A stretch of DNA of 64,000 bases from Lytechinus pictus (GCF_037042905.1 NC_087254.1:19896603-19960602); one strand, 5' to 3'; shown: positions 1 to 13,149, counted from the stretch's first letter. Numbers and translations: made by a program. Notes: generated by a model not told the origin, from the letters alone.

Positions 1-265
1 GAACAAAGATGGCATCACATGCACAGCTTTGTACTCAACCAGGTGTTCCATTGTAAACACTATCATCATTAAATATTTAGAAAATAAAAGTAAATTTTTT
101 CTCTCTTTTTTCTGATAAACACATGTGCAGTGATTTAATTTTCTGAGAAAGCAGCATTTACCATGAAATATGCAGTATTGAGGCCCAAAGGGGGGGGGGG
201 GGATAAAGAGACAAAAAGAAAGTTAAAAATTCTTGAACCTGTAATAGATTATCATCATAACTTAC

Positions 266-3200
266 CTCTTTGCTAATTTCTGTAATGTCTGAGTCAAGAA
301 CTGGTAATGCAGGCTTCATACATTTGGCTTTTAGACAGAGCTATAAACAGACAAACAAGATATGGATAAGAATTCTGGTAATGCATCAAAGATAAATAGA
401 TGAAAAAAATGGAGCATATTAAAGAATCAAATAAAAGTAATTCACATATCCTACATCTGACTCTATCTAAAGAAAATATATGACGGGTTGTCAAGGCCCT
501 TGAAGATTTTGAACCTACATGTAGAAGACTTACCTGACAGAGGTCTGCATGTATTGACGTCAGCTGACCAGGATGTATCTGGATCCTTGAGATGGCACTA
601 TGTAAGATGGTGATACCTCGGATAGCTTGGTTTCTCTGGATTAAACCCTTGGTAAGATGGTGTGCAAGAGATGCATCTAAAAGAGAGAGAACAAATACAT
701 GAAACATTACTCCATTCTCAAAATTAGCCAATCCTTGACAGCACTACGTAATATGGTGATACCCCGAATGTTGGAATACAAAATCCTTACAATCGGCAAT
801 TCAATGGAAGTTAAAAATAAGCCATTTTGTGACTATAGAATTTCTAAACATATCTTCTATTATGTAACTCATTCAGAGTCTATATCAGGGAGACAAATTC
901 AAATAAGTAACACTCTACAAAATAGAAAGATATTGGTTCCTTTAATATGAAGAAGAAAAGTAAAAGAAGTTTTGGCAAGGATTTTGATTTCTTACAGAAT
1001 TAGAACTATGTCTGTATCAAGAGAAAGATGGATTAAATAAACAGATTGACCCAGTTATTTGGACCATAAGCCATTGAGAGAATATAGAAAAACACATGGT
1101 TGTACTTGATTTCAAGCTGCTGGGTGGTGCAAAAAGCCTGTGGGATTTCTATAATATAATTGTGAATGTGTGAAAAGATTAAAGTTGTTCTTTTTCTTTG
1201 TAAACCCGGTGGCTAGAATTGGGTAAATGGTTATAAAAATCCAAAACTAAAAGCAGTTAAAGTCTAATTTTGATTAAAAAAAATGTTCATGTAAAATATA
1301 CTTACAACTTTCTGTTGTGAACCTGACTTGCTCCCCATTGCATGTTGAAAAGAAAAGCTGGGTCTGTGAGAAGAGTGTCTCAAACTCAGTCGCTGATGGT
1401 GATGAGGCTGCTTGAAATTTAACATTACTGTGAAGGACAAAAATATAAATAACAAAACATCAATCTTTAATGCATGACTAAGAAAATTGTGTGTCTATTT
1501 AACTTTATGACTATAAAGAGAAATTATAAGCAAATATGTGACCTGCCACCCCGAACCAACAATAAGGTGTCCAAAATGAATGTTGAGATTTTTATTGATC
1601 TTGAAAATTCATTTCCTAAGTTTTGAAATAATATATGATATGTTAAAATTGACCAACAGTAGCCATTACAAGTACTTGATTGAATGCAGAGGAAATTCAG
1701 TAAGAGCTGAAAAAAAAAAGAGAAAACAAGGTTTTAAGTTTGGGGTTCACTCAAGCATGAGATGTGCATACTGTGTAATCTCAGTGAAACTTCCAAGCAG
1801 TCTGAAAAAGTGGTGTCCAAGAAACTCTTGTATCTTTTCTTTTATTCAACTTCACGGCTTCAAATTTTCACAGTATGAGGAAGAAGAATCGCTCTTTCAG
1901 ATAAGCTATCTTTTTAATTTTTGGATTTTGGAGACTAAATTTCTATTTTGGCTATTTGACAGAGAACCTTACCTGGTGACTTATTGGTGGTTTTGGGGTG
2001 GTAGGTCACATATGGACAAACCTGTTCTAGTGACCACCTGTATATAAAGACCACAAGTTTGGTTTCTCTTGAATAAGTCTACCAATTGACCCATATATTA
2101 CAAAACCTGTTCATAAAGGCTGTTTGCTCATAAGGTTTGCTTTTTCATTTCTCCCTTGGGTGTTTGTATATGAGGTTTCATTGTATAATACTGGGTGTTT
2201 TTATAGTGGTTTTTGTCAAAATGAAACAGCGTCCATGGTTTAACAGAGATATCCTGAACCCCTTTCTTCAATGAGAATTATTTTGACTAATCCTTAACAA
2301 ATCTCAAACAAATTATGACAATGATATTGAGATTTCATTTCATTTCTTTAAAAAAACTTGTTTCAAAATGAAACATGTAGATGTATTTGAAAATTATTTA
2401 AAGAGAGAGAGTCTTCTCCCAGCACTATTTCCAAATACTAAGTACTGGAAAACAGCTTGATGAGCCTAAAAGATCAAGTCTATTTTATACAAAGTCAATA
2501 GAACGTAGGAAGAGACAAGAGAAATTTTTTTTTGTCACCCCCTGCCTGCACAAAGTATGGGGGTCAATTAGAGTTTTAGAAATCTAATAAAGAAAGTGAT
2601 TCAATGGGCTTGTCCACGCATCTTGGACAGAAATCTCTTATTTTGGGGAGTTGACTTGTTAATGCATGTTCATTAACATAAAGAGGAGTTGTTGTGCCAC
2701 GTCTGAACATGGCTATGCTGAGCTTTGTCTCGCCATAACTGAACCTAATCCAGTGTACAGTGTTACTTACAGGATGGCCAAGACTCCTATAGAATGAAGC
2801 TGTGGATCCAAGGTCTCTAACACTGTATCCAGGTAAGCTGCATTCTTCCTCAATAATTCCAAACATTTAGTCACCTCCTCACAAAGCTGAGCATAATTAC
2901 CTGTCACAAAATAAGACAAAATTATGAGGGAATAAGAAATGTAGATGAAAGCTGAGCGAAGAGATGTATGGATATAATTCAAGTTAGAATGTATGCTGTA
3001 TTCACTGGCCGTGAAACATGGCAAGAGTTAGACCCCCCAAATCAGTTTATTTTGGTCAGGGTATGCTCCGCTGAGACTTCGTCTGGTTTCGCAGCATGCG
3101 ATTGACTGAAGTATCCAATATGCATTGCAGCGGTCGTGGCAGACATTGATGAACGAACGTGAATAGCTCGCTCACATAATTGTATGTTCTAACTGCATTA

Positions 3201-6200
3201 GAAGCATGACAATGAAGTGGACCCTGTCCGTTTGGAATAAAAATCTTATATTTTCCATTACATAGGCCTATATCAAGAAACTTGCGAGATGATTATATTC
3301 GTAATTAGGCCTGGGACTTTCGGGTATTTTGGTCTTCGGGTACTCGTGGTAATTTTCTGGCAGGTACCCAGGTACATGTACCCGAAAATCATGTCTTATA
3401 AAATATGACTGGTGGAAAAACCCCATAGGTGACGTCATCCAGCCACTGCCGCAAGCCAATTATGAATGAAAATATAGTAAGCAAAATATAGTAAGCATGC
3501 GCAGTGCTAGACAGCTGGCAGCCGTCTGTTTCGAGGAGTTTTTTAACATTTTTTTTTTTTTATTCTCCTCGTACACAGACGGCTCGCTAGCGTGCAGCCA
3601 CCATTAGGGGACTTGCAATGCGAAATCCCCCCGTCGGGGCTCTTCAATTTTTGTCTTTAATGAATAAAAATTTTGAAAATTAACGCGACCAAAATGCAAA
3701 TTAATATTCCCTCTTGGCATTAATTGCCCAAAAACGGAGAAAAATCAAGTTAAAAGGAACAAAAACAGTGACTTACCTCGGCTGTCGCGCAAATTCACTT
3801 CCCCGTTTAAAAGGCGTTTTATCCGATCTTAAGTACATAAACATATGGCCATTGAGTCCCCTGTACAGATCGCGCTAGAACTTCGGTCTCTGTATTTGGT
3901 GAGTGAAGCCAACGGAGTTCAGCTGAACAACCAACATAACAGAGACCGAAGCTTTTGGTCTAGCGCAGTGCAAGCCTCCAAAGAGTCCAAGTGCGTGAAG
4001 TGCCCCACACAGTATTGCATCAAAACAAGTCTGCAATACTCTGTCACCTCATACCAAAATTGACCTAGAATTCCACTTTCCTATATTTTATATGAATTAT
4101 GAAAGGTATTCTCGGAAGATCTGTTTTCTCAACGATACCACATAGGTAAGCAAATTTTTATTACTTCTTGCTTAAAATCTTATGAATTAGCATCGATGTG
4201 GCATCGTGTTCGTAAGTTCATAGAGTCTATCACAACATGTACAAAGTCAATTGATTTCCAGGTTTCGGAGCATCGTGTGAATGTGCATGAAATTGCCGAG
4301 TCTCGATAATTTTCGATCGATACTGGAGCGACCCGATCACGAACCAAGACCATTTCCAGCATAGACAATGTGACCGGATATCGTTATCGCTATCGATACT
4401 TCCGCACGCAGTCCAAAGAAGATTATTTCGGCAACCACGTAGTCATCATCATCATCTGCTGTAATCTTCAAAGGGCTCTGCAGCCTATCTCGAAGATGAC
4501 ATGATCTGCGTGATTGACCAATATCAGCGGTCTCTGAATCGCTGTGCGGAGACGGCCTTTCTGTTGTACACAGTCTAAGTATGGACAATTTACCACTGTG
4601 TAGGGATGTCACACAAAAAATTAAAATGTATGCAAACCATATCAAGCTGCACCTCATTTTGATCGGTATGATCTCCTCTACAAAATAAGGTTACGTTTTT
4701 TTAACGTTTATATGTTATATGTTAATTAGCCCTAATTAATTATGCGAATATACGAAAAAGTACCTGTCAAATGTTATTCTATGGGAGAACATTTAAAAAT
4801 TGCATAAAATGGCTGTTAAACAAAAAATTGTGTCCCTATAATGATTTGCAAAGGCCAGCTTTACTCAAAATGATAAATTTGCATGATTTTACTTTATTAG
4901 TTTGAGTTAATATGCAAATTAGTAACTTAGTTATGCATAATTAGGATTCATTTATGCGATGTTACTGTTGGTATGTGGAAGTTGTAATGAATTTCAGAGA
5001 AGTTCTAAATAATCTTGTGCAATATATCCTCAATTTTAGATATTCCTAGTAATTAAGACAAGAGTGAGCAATAATGCAAATTAAGTACTCATTAATTATG
5101 CATATATATCTGCTTAATGAGTACTTAATTTGCATGATTATTGATATTATACATGTAGTGTGTGGAGTAATACCAGATTACCAGTCATATACATGATACA
5201 TCTAACTTAGGTCTATCATACATCTATCATTTTTAAATATTTGATCTTTATGTTTATGTTTCTAAATTGTTAATTCCAAGTCTTCTTTCTCCATGTCTTC
5301 CAGGAGCTTGTAGCTGTACCATATATTGCCCCGTCATCAGTATTTGATGATGAACCACTCTGGGTAGCCGGTTACAAGATTCGATCAGGCCCCCATTTGC
5401 TCAAAATGTAACCATTGGGCACACTCATCTTGACCAATTTTCCTTCTGTTAAACTAGTACTTGACCTTTAGTTAATTCAGTTAACTCTGGAGAATGGGAA
5501 TGATTTAATTTCTGAGGAGCAAGCACTGCTTGTGAATAAGGAGGGGTGACAGCGAATGAGTATTTTGTGGAAATTGTGATGTGTAATTATAGAGATTGTG
5601 AATTCCAAGACAAGACAAAAAAAGAGAGATTACATTGTAAAAGCAAGATGAAGATGGTGTGGGAGATGTGCATACAAGATGTCAGCAAAGGATGATTTTG
5701 AAGCATACCGGAAGCAATGGTGAAAGCCAAGAAGCAGATTAGAATGAGGTTTAAGGGTGATTGGTGCATGCATGGGTGTAAAGAAATGGACTGAGCATGT
5801 GTTGTGTTAAAATTAGAAATAGTAGTATAGACATAAGTGAGAAAGTTGAAATTGAAGGCTTATTTCTGGACAATTTTCATACATAATACAATATTTAAAG
5901 CCCCCAATTCTATTCTGTATTGAAATGTTATATTGTGCAATATGTCATCAACCCCCCCCCTTTAAAAAAATGGGGATCACCTCATTTAATCTGATAAAAA
6001 TTCACTAAGGCTACTTGAAATGTTTTGAATTACTAACACACATTGTATTCCATGTTTACCTTGACAAATCTGACATTTTTGCATTATTTATCAAAATCCC
6101 TCAAAGAAAAGTGATATTACCATACACTCTCTCACTCCCTCTCACTATAGCATAACATTCATCCCCATAAATAAAATAGAGCGGTCCGAAACGTAGTGCG

Positions 6201-7655
6201 CATGCGCACAATATATGGTGAAAATCAAGGGTCAGCCCCTTCTATTATCATCACGGGTAAAATAATAATTACATCTACAAAACGTTTTATGTCAACAAAT
6301 TTATTTCTTAAATATAATATTCAACAACATTCATTTTTTTATAAAATGTAATCAAAATAAGTCTAAATTTTCATGACAGTATTGATACCAACAATTACAG
6401 GCCAGAAAACAGCCCTAAATAACAAGGTTAATGCCATTTAAGACGATCGATTTCCTACAAAATAGCCCTTGGTGATGCCCTTATAAAATTGCTTTGCGCA
6501 GGAAGGCGCAGTAACTTGATGAAAAAATGTCAACATTTTTGCATTAAATATAACTTTATGAACAACACTTTGCCTTTGTTTTTCTTCTGAGGGTCCATAT
6601 ATCAGATATATTTCCATAAAAACTCACTTTTTTCAGGATTTCTGGCATATAATTCAAGATTACGTCGGATTTCGAAAGGTTTCCCCGACAAAAATTACAC
6701 AGAAATCTATGATATCCGATGTAAAAAATCTTCCTCTTTCCATTTCCGGTACCCATAATTCCCTCAAAAATACGGAAAATACCCAAATTAACCTATATCT
6801 ACAGCTACCCCACAATCCTCAAATCCAAAATGGCGGATTGGCGAACATCGTCGAAAGGTCGAAACGATGTCAAAAAAGTCGAAATTTCGTTGAGGAAAAA
6901 TCATCAAAATACAAAATAATGGGGATGATATGAAAATAAGGTATTTATTCTTGATAAATATGTGCTCTAAAATAATTTTGAAGTTTGTATCGCTTCGATT
7001 GAAGCGGATTTAAAAGCATCAATTATACAGTGGCAGATATGATTTTCGCCCGCTGTGCGTTTTGTGACATCGCTACACTGTGCAAAATCAGCGAAATAAA
7101 GGAAGAAACTGACTGTTTTTTCGAGCCATTCCGGATGCCACTCCAGCACTCGACCGAAGTGACGAGTGGAGCGAACTGTGTGTTTTACTGTTAGATATGC
7201 GCTCGCCATTCACTGCAATACAAAAATCCAGCTGATCTGTCCGCACGATCGCTTGTGCAACTGAAGTGCCTATTTATATTTTGTTTTTGTCTCTAGTGGG
7301 TCACTGACAGAAGCAGAGACTTCTCTCTTGAATTTCATGGAGCTGGTTTTCATGAAATATCCATGACCGGGGCGCTACAGCCGCCGTCCTGGCACTGGGC
7401 GGCATATGGCCGGTCGTTGTCTGTCATTGTCAGAATATGATTTTAATCCAACACCGATCTCAGCGTATGGGACAATGTCTAATAATTTCAATTAATTGTT
7501 GCGATCTTGTAGTTGTACGATTTCTGAACTTCATACCAGCTCAATTCGATAAATATAGGAGAAAATAAACCACAGTTCCTTCATGAATTTAAAATCTTAC
7601 CGTCTGTTGAGAGAGAAACTACAGAATTCACAAATCCTTCTAACTGTGATGCCAT
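266..7655 (-). CDS. CSN3 (COPS3): COP9 signalosome subunit 3, N-terminal part (5 exons, 3' end outside window)
   Basis: Subunit of the COP9 signalosome, the complex that removes NEDD8 from cullin-RING ubiquitin ligases. Coding exons in gene order are 7601-7655, 2771-2900, 1306-1427, 534-676 and 266-340, all flanked by GT-AG and all in phase. They total 525 nt, i.e. 175 codons, against about 423 residues in human CSN3. The start ATG (complement of 7653-7655) opens MASQLEGFVNSV, close to the vertebrate N terminus. Strongly family-like stretches are YLDTVLETLD and HSIGVLAIL (exon 2), FETLFSQTQLFFSTCNGE (exon 3), and LTSIHADLCQ continuing into LCLKAKCMKPALP (exons 4-5). These form the N-terminal helical repeats; the C-terminal PCI domain lies beyond base 1. 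Intron 1 is about 4.7 kb. I am sure of the family; exon edges are by eye. Confidence 0.93.
731..776 (-). repeat. decayed copy of part of CSN3 exon 4 inside intron 3
   Basis: About 45 bases here resemble exon 4 around 590-638. Both contain ATCCTTGA, then GCACTA, then a shared ATGGTGATACC followed by CG after one differing base. The copy lies just upstream, in gene direction, of exon 4 and in the same orientation, so it looks like a small tandem duplication of exon sequence that has decayed. No splice sites were seen around it. Confidence 0.6.
3507..3590. repeat. imperfect inverted repeat in CSN3 intron 1
   Basis: The left arm (3507-3538, containing GCCGTCTGTTTCGAGGAG) pairs with the right arm (3565-3590, containing CTCCTCGTACACAGACGGC) across a T-rich loop. 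It is probably part of an old foldback element; a second foldback at 3871-3966 lies close by. Confidence 0.6.
3871..3966. repeat. short foldback repeat in CSN3 intron 1
   Basis: CTTCGGTCTCTGT near 3881 is mirrored by ACAGAGACCGAAG near 3939, and GCGCTAGA at the left end by TCTAGCGC at the right end. It is probably a MITE remnant. The rest of the 4.7-kb intron shows AT-rich DNA with no recognisable coding exon. Confidence 0.55.
5069..5143. repeat. AT-rich hairpin in CSN3 intron 1
   Basis: The arms 5069-5095 and 5114-5143 pair nearly completely: GCAAATTAAGTACTCATTAA on the left faces TTAATGAGTACTTAATTTGC on the right, with an 18-base loop. The surrounding 4.7-5.1 kb holds further scattered TATGCAAATTAG-like AT-rich motifs. 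Confidence 0.65.
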
Positions 7656-8358
7656 GATTGGTGGTATGAATGATGATTGCTGAAAATGAGATTTTTTTGT
7701 GGTTTAGCGCCCTCTCGCTCCACAGGAGGGCACTGAACCGACTGAACCCGTCTCTTACTTATCAGGCGTCAAATTTCCCCCTCTAAATTTACAGAATGGA
7801 GAAAATAATTTCATCAAACATAATAACAAATTAAAATGAGAAAAGGCTATGTTTGGGCATTCCCATTTCATGCACCCCTAAGCCAGGAACCCCGGGGCCG
7901 GGGAAGAACAAGTTGGCTACTTTAGCCTATGTCCTATCTGAAACGGGTTTATCCCTGCAATACATACAACTTTGTATTTTTTTTAAAATTTACATTCATT
8001 GTTCAGTTAAATTATTGTATATAATCATTTGATCATGTGATGTACATTTTGTTTACAATCTATGTATTTTTTTAATCGTGAATAAAACCAAACAAACCCA
8101 TTAAACCAACCCCTAACATGTTAGATCTCAATGATGACAAAGCATTATTACGACAAGCTAGCATATGTCGCTTGTAGTGAATAAGGAGATTGGAAAATTA
8201 TCTTCTTAATTTGTCTTTTAAGTTAATGACCTTTGATGAGTGCTAACGATATTTTTTTTTCGAAAAATAAAAGTTCTTGAGGACGCAAACGCCGGTCAAG
8301 TGCTGTTCCACAAAGCGATATGTCTACTATATTCAATGCAGAGAAGATGCTGAGGATA

Positions 8359-8908
8359 CGATGTTAAAAATAATTTTAAACAACGCTGTTCACTATGTGA
8401 ATCGCACAGCAGTTGTTTAAACAGTTTAAACAAGTGTTTAAAATCTTAAAGGAAACCAAAACTCAAGAAGAGAAGCAATCTTACTGGGAAGAGTAAAATG
8501 AGAGGAACAATTAAAAAAAAAGTTTCATCAAAATCGGTTATGAAATAAACGAGGTATGGACGTTTAAAAAGTCTTGTTGTACTTTCTATGGGGATCCTCA
8601 ATTGGCAAACGTGCTTCAAAATGGCTGATTTTGTGGACAACTCTCCATTTGAAACTCCCCATAGAAAGTACAACAAGACTTTTTAAACGTCCATACCTCG
8701 CTTATTTCATAACCGATTTTGATGAAACTTTTTTTTTAACTGTTCCCCATGGCATTTTACTTTTACCAATAAGATTGCTTCTCTTCTTGGGTTTGGTTTT
8801 GAATTTAAACTTTGTTGTGTAAGATTTTAAACACTTGTTTAAAGTATTTAAACAACTACTGTGCGATTCACATGGTAAACAGCGTTGTTTAAATTATTTT
8901 AACAGTGT
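8359..8908. mobile_element. foldback MITE, family III (about 550 bp)
   Basis: The element folds back on itself over nearly its whole length. The outer arms contain TTTAAACAA and TGTGAATCGCACAG on the left, mirrored near 8850-8890 on the right. The inner arms (8520-8580 and 8655-8735) mirror GTACAACAAGACTTTTTAAA. The right end reads TTAACAGTGTA; the left end is degenerate. There is no coding capacity; the short open frames across it are by-products of the palindrome. Confidence 0.8.
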
Positions 8909-9180
8909 AGGTATGGGGATGGGTCCCAGTATTTTGTTTTCGGGCGCTCACTCCGATTGCTGATAGAAAAGGGAATTTTAGAAAACAGATAGACATATTT
9001 GCAAGAACAGTGACTGAAAATAATAATAGCAAGTTTTAAATAGCTCTTTTCCCATATTCGGCTCAAAGCGCTTTATGGCATATTATTATCTCGGTCATTG
9101 GATTCATTTCAATCCCGCACGAAAGTGCACAATTTCCACTCCCTGGAAAGCATTCCTTGCTTTCATCCCAGCCTCAAAAG

Positions 9181-10182
9181 GCGCTGGCAAATTCAGCAAT
9201 TCAGCAATTCAGCATTTATTTCCAATTCATTAAAAATACAATGTACAAACAAAGAGACAATAACAATTAAAACATATCATTGAAACATAAATATATACAG
9301 ACGAAAGTGATAAAGTATTATTGCCAAATCATTGAAACAATATAAAAACAAGACGAGAGATAAATGAATGGGAAACAGGAGTGTACTAAAAAGCCATGAG
9401 AAGGCTTGTTAAAACGCACACACCCAAAATAAATAAATTCTTAAAATAATTGTAATATATGGATGCGGCAAGTAGCAAAAGAACAAAACAAATAAAACAA
9501 AAACAGAAACATAAAAAACATAAAAAACAAGACATAAGGCAAAACTAATGGAAATTATAGTACGATGAGGATCTTAGTAAATTTGGATCAGTTTATTTTT
9601 ATATTGCTTTTTAAAAATATTATGAAAAGTAATATTAAATTGTTCAAGATTCAGACTATTCCATATTGTGGGACCAGTGTGACGCAGTGAAAATTTAGAT
9701 AAGTCATTCTTGTAATTCCATCTGTGAAGTTTTTGTGAAGACCTTGTATAGTGATTATGTATATTACAATTGAAAGAAAACATATTCATTAATTGAGGAG
9801 AAAGGGTTCCAGTATGATACCGCTGCATTAAAGAAGCAATCTGTAGTTTATTAATATCTTGTAATTTAAGGGTTCTTAACGACTTAAATAGTTTCGAAGT
9901 AGGTGCTCTATAATCTGATCCCATGCAAATACGTAAAGCTTTTTTCTGTAATAAAAACAGTTTGTGTAGATGGCAAGAATATGTATTTCCCCATATTGAG
10001 TTACAATAGGTCAAATGTGATAAAATGAAAGCGTTATAAAGAGTAAATAAAATGTGTTTTGGCAAGTCATATTTGAGTCGATTTAGAACTCCAATAAAAC
10101 GAGAAACCTTATTACAAATAAAATTAATGTGAACATCCCAACAGAGTGTGTTACTCAATATAACACCTAGAAATTCAAACAT
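9181..10182 (-). mobile_element. 5'-truncated non-LTR retrotransposon: C-terminal part of the reverse-transcriptase ORF plus 3' tail
   Basis: The complement of 9574-10182 is open for about 200 codons. It carries the tail typical of CR1/L2/Jockey-type reverse-transcriptase ORFs: FLGVILSNTLCWDVHI, then HLTYCNSIWGNTY, LLQKKALRIC, and near the end GPTIWNSL. The catalytic palm motifs upstream are missing, so the copy is dead on arrival or broken. Below 9574 lies AT-rich sequence down to about 9181, probably the element's 3' untranslated part. Family-level naming is tentative. Confidence 0.8.
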
Positions 10183-10197
10183 ACAATAACTTTCGCA

Positions 10198-10260
10198 TCC
10201 TACCAGGTACCCAACTCAATTAACACCTGGGTGGAGAGTGGCAAATGCAGATCAACCTCT
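10198..10260 (-). mobile_element. short relic of a SINE with the motif GCCACTCTCCACCCAGGTGT
   Basis: The complement reads GCCACTCTCCACCCAGGTGT, followed by a GGTACC-type step. It matches the body of the better preserved element at 54068-54345. Only about 60 bases remain, next to the 5' edge of the retrotransposon fragment. Confidence 0.6.
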
Positions 10261-10289
10261 TGCGAAAACACTAGCGCCAGCTGCATTAA

Positions 10290-10410
10290 GCGGAAGCCAA
10301 ACATTTTAGGGGGGACCACCAAAATTTGTTGACAAGCAAAAAAAAAAAATTAGGGGGGATCGTCCCCCACCTCAAATTTAGGGGGACACGTCCCCCCCGC
10401 TTCCGCCGCC
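10290..10410. repeat. C/G-run repeat fragment
   Basis: Two short blocks of AGGGGGGACC/TAGGGGGATCG type separated by an A run, then CGTCCCCCCCGC. It belongs to the broad class of short repeats with GCCCCCCC-AAAA blocks that also occurs near 12.4, 16.0, 30.1, 36.6, 47.8 and 59.6 kb. Confidence 0.45.
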
Positions 10411-10411
10411 T

Positions 10412-10475
10412 ATGGCCAGCTGGGATTCGAACACACGACCCTCTGATTGAAAGGCGAGAGCCACACCACGGCACC
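10412..10475 (-). mobile_element. tRNA-derived SINE head or tRNA pseudogene
   Basis: The complement runs GGTGCCGTGG...GCTGGCCA. It has an A-box-like TGGTGTGGCTCTCG and a B box GTGTTCGAATCCC. The D arm is shortened and the acceptor stem does not close well, so this is a tRNA-like relic and not a working gene. Confidence 0.6.
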
Positions 10476-11227
10476 TTTACACAATTTCTTTGCACTGCGC
10501 TGATGCATGTTTTCCTGATAATATTAGCACTTCTATTGAAAGAAATGCTACTTTTTTTTCATCGATCGATGAACTCGCTAACAAATTAATGAACTGACGA
10601 GGTAAAACGTGTTTATTTAACACCGAAAATAATCTTATAGTTTAAATCTAGGCATGAAGAATACTCGAATCTATTTTTCAAATTGTTCTCTGTATAAAAT
10701 TATCTTTTTCCATTAAAATAGATTTTTCCTTGATTCACTTATTCACAATTCTGGGAGTTTAAGAATCTTTCATGCTTTCCTTATTTCTCCATGTTCGAAA
10801 AGACATTCTCCACCCCATGCTTAAGTCCCTATACTTTTCTCTCACCCCTCAAAAACGATAAAGCATCGTATATCATCTAGATATTACTGAATATAGATGC
10901 AGAGTAGAATTTCTGGCTGGCACGTTAATTAAAACCCAAATTGAAGAGCAAAGTCAAGGTTAGCTAATCAATTAATCTATCGGAACAAAATGACACAGCA
11001 CTTTTGGATGCTAAATGGCTCTCTTTCCTTTAGTAAAAATAATTTGAAATTGCTTTTTCGTTTCCAAGTTTTACTGAGTTTCATTTTCAAGGCTCGGCTT
11101 AATAACAGCAAATGAAATATTGCTATTTTGAGCAGCGAGCTTGTCTTTGATACACGGCTTTGTGACTGTAGTTTTCTGAAATGAATGGAAATTTGACAGT
11201 TTTTCTTTCAGTAGAATCATTATATAA

Positions 11228-12215
11228 CAAGTGGAACGCCTCTGGCAGTCTCGCCTGCATTACGCAATTTAATATAGCAGCAGTGCTAACTTTGAAAACT
11301 ACTATAAAATAATCATTCACAAAAACATCATTCATATAATGACATAATACCACGTTCATTGACCATAAATGACATTTGAACGGAGACTTAAGACTGTCAA
11401 CTACACCCATGTCCACATTTCATTCACTCTATCCATAAACTTTCAAAGTTATGATGGCACTTCAACAATTACCCCAACATGGCCTAAGTTTATTGACCTT
11501 AACTGACCTTTGACTTGGTTTTGTGACCTGAAACTCACAAGGGATGTTCAGTGATGCTTGATTACTCTTATATCCCAAGTTTTATGAACTAGATCCATAA
11601 ACTTTCACAGTTAGGATGGTAATTCAACAAATACCCCCAACACGGCCAAAGTCCATTGACCTTTAATGACCTTTGACCATGGTCATGTGACCTGAAACTC
11701 GTACAGGATGTTCAGTGATACTTGATTACTCTTATGTCCAAGTTTTATGAACTAGATCCATAAACTTTCAGAGCTAGGATGGTAATTTAACATATGCCCC
11801 CAACACGGCCAAAGTTCATTGACCTTAAATGACCATTGACCATGGTCATGTGACCTGAAACTCGCACAGGATATTCAGTGGTACTTGATTAACCTAATGT
11901 CCAAGTTTCATGAACTAAATCCATACATTTTCAAAGTTATGATGGTAATTGAACAAATACCCCCAACTTGGCCAAAGTTCATTGACCCTAAATGACCTTT
12001 GACCTTAGTCATGTGACCTGAAACTCAGGCAGGATGTTCACTAATACTTGATTAACCTTATGTCCAAGTTTCATGAACTAGGTCCATATACTTTCTAAGT
12101 TATGATGTCATTTCAAAAACTTAACCTTAGGTTAAGATTTGATGTTGACGCCGCCGCCGCCGCCGCCGTCGGAAAAGCGGCGCCTATAGTCTCGCTCTGC
12201 TATGCAGGCGAGACA
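11228..12215. repeat. ~1-kb repeat element with four ~165-bp internal subunits
   Basis: Four successive subunits start near 11432, 11594, 11758 and 11920. Each carries CCATAAACTTTC, CAACACGGCC, TGACCTTTGACC, GTGACCTGAAACTC and ATGTCCAAGTTT in order. The right end holds a (GCC)n stretch and GCAGGCGAGAC; the left end near 11250 has the inverse GTCTCGCCTGCA. So the element has short inverted ends and tandem internal units. I recall similar dispersed repeats in marine invertebrates; its class is unknown to me. Confidence 0.75.
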
Positions 12216-12419
12216 AAAACGGGTGCATTTATAAAAGAAATCCATCTAGTCGACTATAATGTAATATAAAACAATTTTTTCCATCATTATTCCTTTCATA
12301 TTAATTACCATTTCGATAGAAATATCATGGAAATGTGTAATGAATTAGGAGCAGCACTGTTGATTAATATTATGACCAGTTTGTAGCATGATTTCTCAGT
12401 CTGATTAATCTAAGATATT

Positions 12420-12585
12420 GATACCGGGGCCGCGGATGCTTCAGCCCTCACTTTTTTCCAAAACCGTGTACAAATACGTAAAAATGACCATATGATTGTG
12501 ATTTTTTGCATGGTCGGCCCCCCCCTCCACTTTTTGCTCAGCCCCCCACTTTGAAAACCGTTCCGCGGCCCCTGGCAGATATACG
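12420..12585. repeat. C-rich repeat relic with inverted CGGGGCCGCGG ends
   Basis: Starts with CCGGGGCCGCGGATGC and ends with CCGCGGCCCCTGGC, an inverted pair. It contains GGCCCCCCCCTCC and AGCCCCCCACTTT between. Probably a decayed short transposable element. Around it, 12216-12420 and 12590-13110 show nothing recognisable. Confidence 0.5.
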
Positions 12586-13149
12586 ACAGTATTTTCGCAA
12601 CGGCGTCATTCATCGGAAAATGTGTCGTATCTTTGAGACTTTAAAGATTCTTTAAAAATCCACAATTACCATGATTAGGCCTACAGATTTTCGCCTCACG
12701 CAGAATACAGTAAAATCACAAACTTTCTCCAAGTTGCCTAAAACAAGGTTTATTTATTTGTTTATTGAACTCATTGCAATCACGACAGTTAGGTTATTGA
12801 CAATGTAAAAATTAAAGTGGTACAATTAAATACACAATTACATCACTTAAATACTTAAGGGGCATATGCACTTAAAATTGATATTCAGTACAAAAAAGGA
12901 AATGATCAGTATATGAATAAGGAAAGACTCGGGATTATGCAAAAAGAAGAAAGAAAACCAGAAGAGGGAATAATTAAGCCGCCAAAGGTTTGGCGGTCAT
13001 TACCTACATATTTCAATGCTAATTTCATTGTGGGGATCATATTAATAGGTGTATAACGACGGGGTTCTTCTCCTTCTTCTGTCTTGTGGTGTTGGCAACC
13101 AGTAAAAAAATGATTACTTTTGCCACTGCTTAATTTGGAGCCTTCGTTT

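Noticed and set aside
1580-2047. 155-codon frame inside CSN3 intron 2, plus strand
   Set aside because: No recognisable motif, AT-driven Phe/Leu/Ser composition, and it lies in an intron between clear CSN3 exons.
8446-8822. Two similar 76- and 82-codon frames in opposite directions
   Set aside because: They are the two arms of a foldback MITE, which explains their shared protein stretches.
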